Shown here piece after piece: positions 21,156 through 64,000 of a stretch of DNA of 64,000 bases. Source of the DNA: Yponomeuta sedellus (lineage: Eukaryota > Arthropoda > Insecta > Lepidoptera > Yponomeutidae); assembly GCA_934045075.1 (NCBI GenBank), contig OW203737.1, positions 1,322,001-1,386,000 of the forward strand. The letters run 5' to 3'. Position numbers and translations under genes: made by a program. How positions within the stretch are numbered: the stretch's first letter is position 1; each line of letters begins with the position of its first letter. A model generated the notes under the pieces. It ran no database searches, had not been told where the DNA came from, and saw nothing but the letters and a program-made list of their open reading frames with translations.

Positions 21156-23286
21156 CTACTACCCTGTATTGTTTACTTGGGTGTAGGGTGAAGCTAGTGT
21201 AAGCTTAGTTAGCCATCAATGATATTGTAAATTTTTACTTCCTTTTACCTACTAAATAAATCATTCGGTCACAACGAATTCAACCGGCTGAGTTAGCTGT
21301 AAAATAAAACATAATTTCCGTATATTTCAGTATTTATTTACAAAAGTAGAAGTATAAGGCCAATAGGCTATCAAAATAAGCATTACCTACAGCTAAGTGT
21401 TATAAAAATAAGTACATTATCTTCTTTATTGTTTATATTCTCTTTGTATCAACAATTTTACCTACATAGAAAAATAAAGCCGGTATATGTCGTAATTTTT
21501 ATTTCTTAGAGAAGTGATTGCATGATCCAGCTGTCATAAAGTTAGTGTCAAAATAGATATGTTCTATAGCGCACGATCAATTTCATTCTGTTGCGCACTG
21601 TTCAATTTATCAGTACCTGGATATAAAAAGACTATCTCTTTGGTATACCAATGCAGGATGATAAGCAAAATGAAAGAATTGTTTATGTAAAATTAAGTAT
21701 GGTAAGCACCGTCGTTTAACGATGATTAAAATAATTTCGTCAACAGCCATCGACAATTTAGAACCTTATTACTGTTGGCTAGAGAGTTTATTATGAAAAG
21801 TACGGCAATCAAGTTTGTCAAATCAACAATGTATACACTAGTGATAGTCAAAGTTTCGAGTTACGTTATACATTGAATACGTTGCACATTGTGCGCACTA
21901 AACGCCTTAACCATAACCTTATTCCTTACGATCTCCTAAAATAAGACCAGAGGTGTAGCTGTGGCTACGCCGCCTATATCTTCCGGCGTGCCTTAAGGAT
22001 CGCTTCTAGATCAGCCACTTTTTGTAATGTTTGTCACAGATATCGTATCTTGTTGTCTTCATTCTAAAATATTGATGTATCGACGTTTAATTAATACTGT
22101 GCTGTCTGTCTAAGTTCTCTACTCTTACACAACTAAAATTGCGTAAGACAATCGTATAAATTACGTTACAAATGAGTATGTAATACTACTGTTTCTAAAT
22201 CAACTTATTACTAAGTGGGGAACACATGTAGAAGTTGCATGGAGTATCTCAATTATCGACAAGTACCTAAACCATAAGTACTTAGTAGACATTCTAGCAT
22301 TTAATTACCAACTAAAACAGATATTTACACTGAGCAACAGCATTTTATGCGTGGACGATAATAATATGAACCCAAAATAGCTTCGGCAACAATAACATTA
22401 ATAATCTTCAGACGAAAGAAAAAGTTAATTTTGTATTTTTTCTCGGAATCTGGATAAATCTTAGACGCTTTTGGTCCGAACCTAATTGTTAACTACAAAA
22501 AATTGTAAATCCCTATAAATACTAACACTAGCAGTTTATGCACTACTAGCTATTACTTAATCAAATCTATGAGTATCATACATACATTTAACACTAATTA
22601 ACTTTCTTTATACTATGACCGACGATATTGTGAAAACCGCTGAATAGTAATGCTCGAGACTGGCAAAGGACCGGATGGGTTGACGGGAAAATGAAGAGAC
22701 ATATACCTTACAGTAGCTTCTATAATAGGCTCTCTAGATAGATAGATACAGTGATAGAATCTATCAAGGGAGAACCAGTTTCTCCTTCATTTTTTCTCTT
22801 CTCAGTACGACTGTTTGCTTATCCACTTAACCATAGTAGTAAGCTAAATTATCACGAATCACAATATATGAATCGCTTAGTTCGCCTTTGTTTACTATTT
22901 GTGTACCTAATGGCTTTAGCGATTATGTCCTTGGGCACATTCTGTAACTTTCTTCGACTTTGACAGTTTGAAGTTAGCATACGCAAACCCATAAAAAAAA
23001 TGTAATCTGAGTATTAAAACGTGCATCAAGTGACTGTGAATTGCTTTGGTAGACATTTTCTTTAAAGAATAAGCCTCCTATTGATTGTTATGCTTACTGA
23101 TCATCTAAGAGATTTGTTGTGTAATGATAATTCTGAATGACAATGACAATAGTATTTCAATGTGATTGGAAGTAATCTCCGATAGTGATCGTCGGTTTTC
23201 ATCAACGTCATGTTTTTGTCCCGTTCCGGCTCAGAAATACCGTAGATCCGAGGCAACATCTACCCTGCCTAGCCCAAAACCTCAAA
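21156..23286. other. AT-rich intergenic stretch, nothing recognised
   Basis: About 2.1 kb between the spacer and the 3' end of the SAM gene. No repeats matching other families and no convincing coding frames; it may hold the 3' UTR of the SAM gene just below 23287. Confidence 0.5.
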
Positions 23287-60617
<37,331 letters not shown>

Positions 60618-60715
60618 CTGGTGGTGAAAAGAACAGGTGGATCTTAAAAAAAAGAATTACCGAAATAGATTAAGATTTGACGAAATTGTGCGAGAACATA
60701 GTAAAAAAAAGGCAA

Positions 60716-60925
60716 TCATCATCAACCCATTACGTCCCCACCGAGGGGCGCGGGTCTCATCCCTGAGGAAGGTATAGGCCATACTCCACCACGTGGGCCA
60801 AGTCCGAATTGGTGGAGGATTGCAAGAGTGGCTGGTCTTAACGACCGACGATGGCAGTCGTGAAATGGCTTAACGACTGCCATCACATGGCAGCCGGCAC
60901 CAACGGCTTAACGTTAAAGCCCTAG
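60716..60925 (-). mobile_element. 5S-like SINE, 3' part
   Basis: 'cccattacgtccccaccgag' to 'gcaccaacggcttaacg', about 100 bases above the exon at 60617. Confidence 0.7.
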
Positions 60926-61374
60926 GTTGTTGATCCTAGGTTCTCGACAGTAGGTTCTAAAACTAGTTGTCCAGTGGTTAAGATAAGACACCAACGGCTT
61001 AGCGTGTCAAAAATAGCAATATACCAGTGGAATTCATAACCTCGTCCTTTTTGGAAGTAGGCTAAAAAGACATACATAAAATCACAACTGCATTCCGGAG
61101 GAGTAGGTGGCAGATAACAGACCCTAAAGTCTAATACTTACATTGTTTTTCAATAGAATTATATAATTTTTTTATTTTATTTTTTTCTCTAGGAAGACTA
61201 ATAGCAATTACAGGTTTACAATACATAGATAAATAGGACATACTCAGCCAATTAGAAGTCTTCACAATTAGTATTAGATTAGCTTGAACGCAGACAGTTC
61301 ATAGGTGATAGCACCATTAACGTAATGAGACAATTACACTAAAAATAGGAATACAAATAAGAAAGCAGTATATA

Positions 61375-61548
61375 ATTACACTATTTTTATTTTTAATGCA
61401 CTAACCCGTGCTAAGGACAAATTTAAAAACCTATTTAGAGGCTAAAAATTTCACCCATGCCGGGATTCGAACCCGCAACCTCCGGCTATCCGTGCCAGCG
61501 CTCTACCAATTGAGCAAATGGGCGACTCACTCACTCTAAATAGGTTTT
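61375..61548 (-). mobile_element. SINE A copy
   Basis: 'tttttaatgcactaacccgt', 'gggattcgaacccgcaacct' and 'gctctaccaattgagcaaat'. Confidence 0.75.
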
Positions 61549-61559
61549 TAAGTATATAA

Positions 61560-62440
61560 TTAATCAATTTATAAAATAGATTGATTTAACCAAGCTCCGC
61601 CCAGTTCAAAAAGAAAAAAAAACTACGTGTCAAGAAACAACTGATTAAGCACGCGCCTCGCCTCAGAATAAGCGCGAAAATGGTTGTTATTTGCCTCAAT
61701 TTAGTAGTCTACAAAGCGTTAGCAGTATATCTCGCGAAGAAGATCGTGAGATGCGCCGAGTTAAGTAGCACGGGTTACACCATTGCAATGCGATTGGTTG
61801 CTAGACTACCGATAGTGAATCAAACGACTATTTTCGTCTACGGTGTGCGGTCATTTGTTCCCCGGAAATTGAGTGAAGCTTACGCTATAGAAGCAAATAT
61901 TCTGAGATTACATTGTGTTGTAATTTACATGAAGTTGAAAAAGAAAAGGCGTTTTAAAAGAAAACACCGAAATTTTGTCCAGTCCGGTCTCTTGGTGTCC
62001 TCGGTGACATGAGTGACTTTTTGTACGGGGTACTTTTAGTCCTTCGTGTGCTTTATTCGATACAATTTATAAAAGATCGTCTGCGGTCCAAGCAGTCCCT
62101 CGTCTGCGCAGGCCAGAAGTACAAATCACTGCTTATAACAATATCGTGACTAAATTCTGGTGCAAGGTTTATCGACCAATACCGCGCATGCAGCCCCGAA
62201 TATGGCTTTACTAAACAACTTAATGTAATTACCTCCTATCACACAAACAAAACAGTATGTAATTATCGTATAGTATCGGCTCATGCAATTGGGCGTCAAG
62301 CAAGGTTGATAGAACAAAGGTGAGGCCAAGGCTCACTATAAGTTTTACTTTTCGGCGCCTTTGCCGTGCACAAGAACTTGAACGCTTTGGGGTGCTAACT
62401 AGGGCCACCAATGGAATGAAACTCATAACTTGTTTTATAA
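61560..62440. other. Unrecognised stretch
   Basis: A 110-codon plus-strand frame (61680-62012) has no family resemblance, no splice partner and odd composition; not called a gene. The rest shows nothing clear. Confidence 0.4.
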
Positions 62441-62441
62441 T

Positions 62442-62618
62442 TGACGGCCTCAGTGGTGCAGAGGTAACGCGTCTGCCTCCCATGCAAGAGGTCCCGGCTT
62501 CGAACCCTGGCTGAGAACAAAAAAAACCCCAGGTCTTGGATGTTTACAGGTTTGTGATGTCGTTGTTTCTTGTTCCCACGACACAGGGTATCCTAGTGTG
62601 GGAACAGAAGCAATTTAC
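62442..62618 (+). mobile_element. tRNA-Gly-like SINE C, best copy
   Basis: 'ggcctcagtggtgcagaggt', 'cgtctgcctcccatgcaaga' (CCC-type loop), 'ccggcttcgaaccctggc' B box, then 'gatgtcgttgtttcttgttc' and 'atcctagtgtgggaac'. Confidence 0.75.
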
Positions 62619-62818
62619 ACGAAATATTTCTATTACACGAATATATTCGATTCCATCCGAAAGCAGCCGAGGTATATTCTAAAAACTAACAGACTGTACA
62701 TTATGTTTGCTGAATGTCATAGTACAATGTAACATTCTATCTCCAACTATTAGGCCTTGTCTGAGATGATCTCCTGTGATTAATTGTTCATATTATATAA
62801 CTTTACGTGTGAAAATAA

Positions 62819-63370
62819 ACATACATACATACATACATACATACATACATACATACATACATACATACATACATACATACATACATACATACATACATAC
62901 ATACATACATACATACATACATACATACATACATACATACATACATACATACATACATACATACATACATACATACATACATACATACATACATACATAC
63001 ATACATACATACATAACCTCACGCCTGTATATCAGAAGGGTAGGCAGAGACCAGGGACTGCCACTTGCCACGATCCTGACAGATCACCTTCGCTCTATCA
63101 ACGTTCATAAGTCGTTGCATGCACGCACGCCGGTTCCGGGTACTTTTTATCTTTCCCTTTGCTAATACATCCCCTATTTGGTCGATGTATGCCCGTCTGG
63201 GACGTCCCTTACTAGCCCTTCCACTCACATTCGCAATATATATTTGTTTCGTCAATCTTTCTCCCTTCATCCTCTCCACATGTCCAAACCAACGCAAATA
63301 AACTGGTATGCAAAAAAGTTATATACGTTCACGAAGACGCTGTTTCGTCGCTACATTGAATAACAATTTT
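62819..63370 (-). mobile_element. Non-LTR retrotransposon 3' end with coding remnant and (TATG)n tail
   Basis: The minus-strand frame (63297-63019) reads 'MRWFGHVERMKGERLTKQIY', 'GRASKGRPRRAYIDQIGDVL' and 'DRGKWQSLVSAYPSDIQA', then a stop. This is the RT C-terminal tail common to several insect LINE clades. Right after it, on the same strand, comes 'gttatg' then (TATG)n for about 197 bases (63015-62819). It is 5' truncated. The clade is not certain. Confidence 0.8.
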
Positions 63371-64000
63371 CGACTCTGAGTTTTGTTTACATACTCATCA
63401 CCGATTAAGCCACATCATCGTCGGTACCCACTTTCACCAACGTGTCACTTCCTACACGTATTGGCTGCTCAGATGTTTCCATCATTACGACGGCGGTCAT
63501 AAAAACGTAACTGCACGCCCGCCGAGGAACTCGAGTTATTACTGAAGAATGGAAAGCCATTTGCTTTTTCTCGTTCCATCATCTTGTAGGTAATTAGTCA
63601 AAGAACATCTAAGTATTGACAACATTTCATATTTTACAACGCGCAAAACTAAAAATACCGTTTCTTAATTTTGCTATCTTGATTACGAAAAAAATATTTA
63701 GAATTTTTATTACTGCTTAATTTTAGAGAAAATAAATAAAAACCAAAAATTGTGTGATGACGTCACACATGCGGTGGAATGAGGAGGTACCGTTGCCTTA
63801 TTGCCTAATATTAAAAATGATATGACAGATGTCATTTTCAATTTCATTCAAATGTCATGTCAGAGAAATTATTTTTCCTTTCCAAGGGTGTTAGTATTAT
63901 TAAGCCGTATGTGTAACGTCATTTGGCGGTTACGTCCTTTTAGAATATGACGAAATTCAAACATAAAATTATGAATGAAAACCATCGAATTTCCGAATTT
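63371..64000. other. Window end, nothing recognised
   Basis: AT-rich sequence without identified repeats or exons; further upstream exons of the SAM gene would lie beyond 64000. Confidence 0.4.

Noticed and set aside
61680..62012. 110-codon plus-strand frame
   Set aside because: No recognisable family, no splice partner, no supporting context; chance ORF or unknown repeat.

Overview
This is a eukaryotic, intron-rich, repeat-saturated window, most likely from an insect and probably a moth or butterfly. The reasons are tandem NPC2/ML-type secreted lipid-binding protein genes, RTE retrotransposon 3' ends finishing in (GATGAC)n- or (GAAGAA)n-like tails, LINE copies ending in (TATG)n, many tRNA-headed SINEs, and Helitron-like fragments. 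The species cannot be fixed from the sequence alone. There is no sign of operons or other prokaryotic organisation.

Three protein-coding genes can be assembled, all on the minus strand. From right to left: (1) a large multi-exon gene, 60617 to 23287. It encodes a mostly disordered, Gln/Ser/Arg-rich scaffold-like protein with short coiled-coil segments and a C-terminal SAM domain. Eleven consecutive exons (39186 to 23287) join in perfect phase to 914 residues. Two further exons near 60.1-60.6 kb probably belong to it, but at least one linking exon is missing and the 5' end is outside the window. (2) An NPC2/ML gene at 18786 to 16688, whose last part is ambiguous. (3) A second NPC2/ML gene at 12117 to 2575, with four phase-consistent exons giving a complete 152-residue secreted protein. 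The two ML genes are tandem paralogs with identical intron phases. Both are predicted secreted single-domain lipid binders. Nothing links them functionally to the SAM gene.

Most of the rest is transposable-element sequence, much of it nested. Families seen: (a) a SINE whose head resembles 5S rRNA, about 20 copies; (b) a tRNA-headed 309-bp unit, one locus of which is a three-fold tandem array; (c) a roughly 400-bp tRNA SINE with near-identical copies; (d) a tRNA-Gly-like SINE; (e) RTE 3' ends; (f) LINE 3' ends with (CATA)n tails; (g) other LINE fragments with reverse-transcriptase C-terminal sequence; (h) fold-back elements, including a 778-bp almost perfect palindrome; (i) MITEs with 'ccatccataaatta' inverted repeats; (j) Helitron-like fragments. 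Simple repeats include a 944-bp uninterrupted (GATA)n array, (AAAG)n, (TATG)n, (CATA)n and (TA)n.

Layout: 1-2574 repeats downstream of ML gene B; 2575-12117 ML gene B, with a 7.65-kb first intron holding the SINE array and the GATA array; 12118-16687 spacer with LINE and 5S-SINE copies; 16688-18786 ML gene A; 18787-23286 spacer; 23287-39186 the continuous part of the SAM gene; 39187-60102 a TE-filled interval that must hide the linking exon(s) and perhaps an internal promoter near 40.8 kb; 60103-60617 two more exons; 60618-64000 repeats. No autonomous new 'system' was found. The most informative signals are the 5S-like SINE family, the composite tandem SINE insertion with target-site duplication, the giant palindrome, and several nested insertions with readable duplications.
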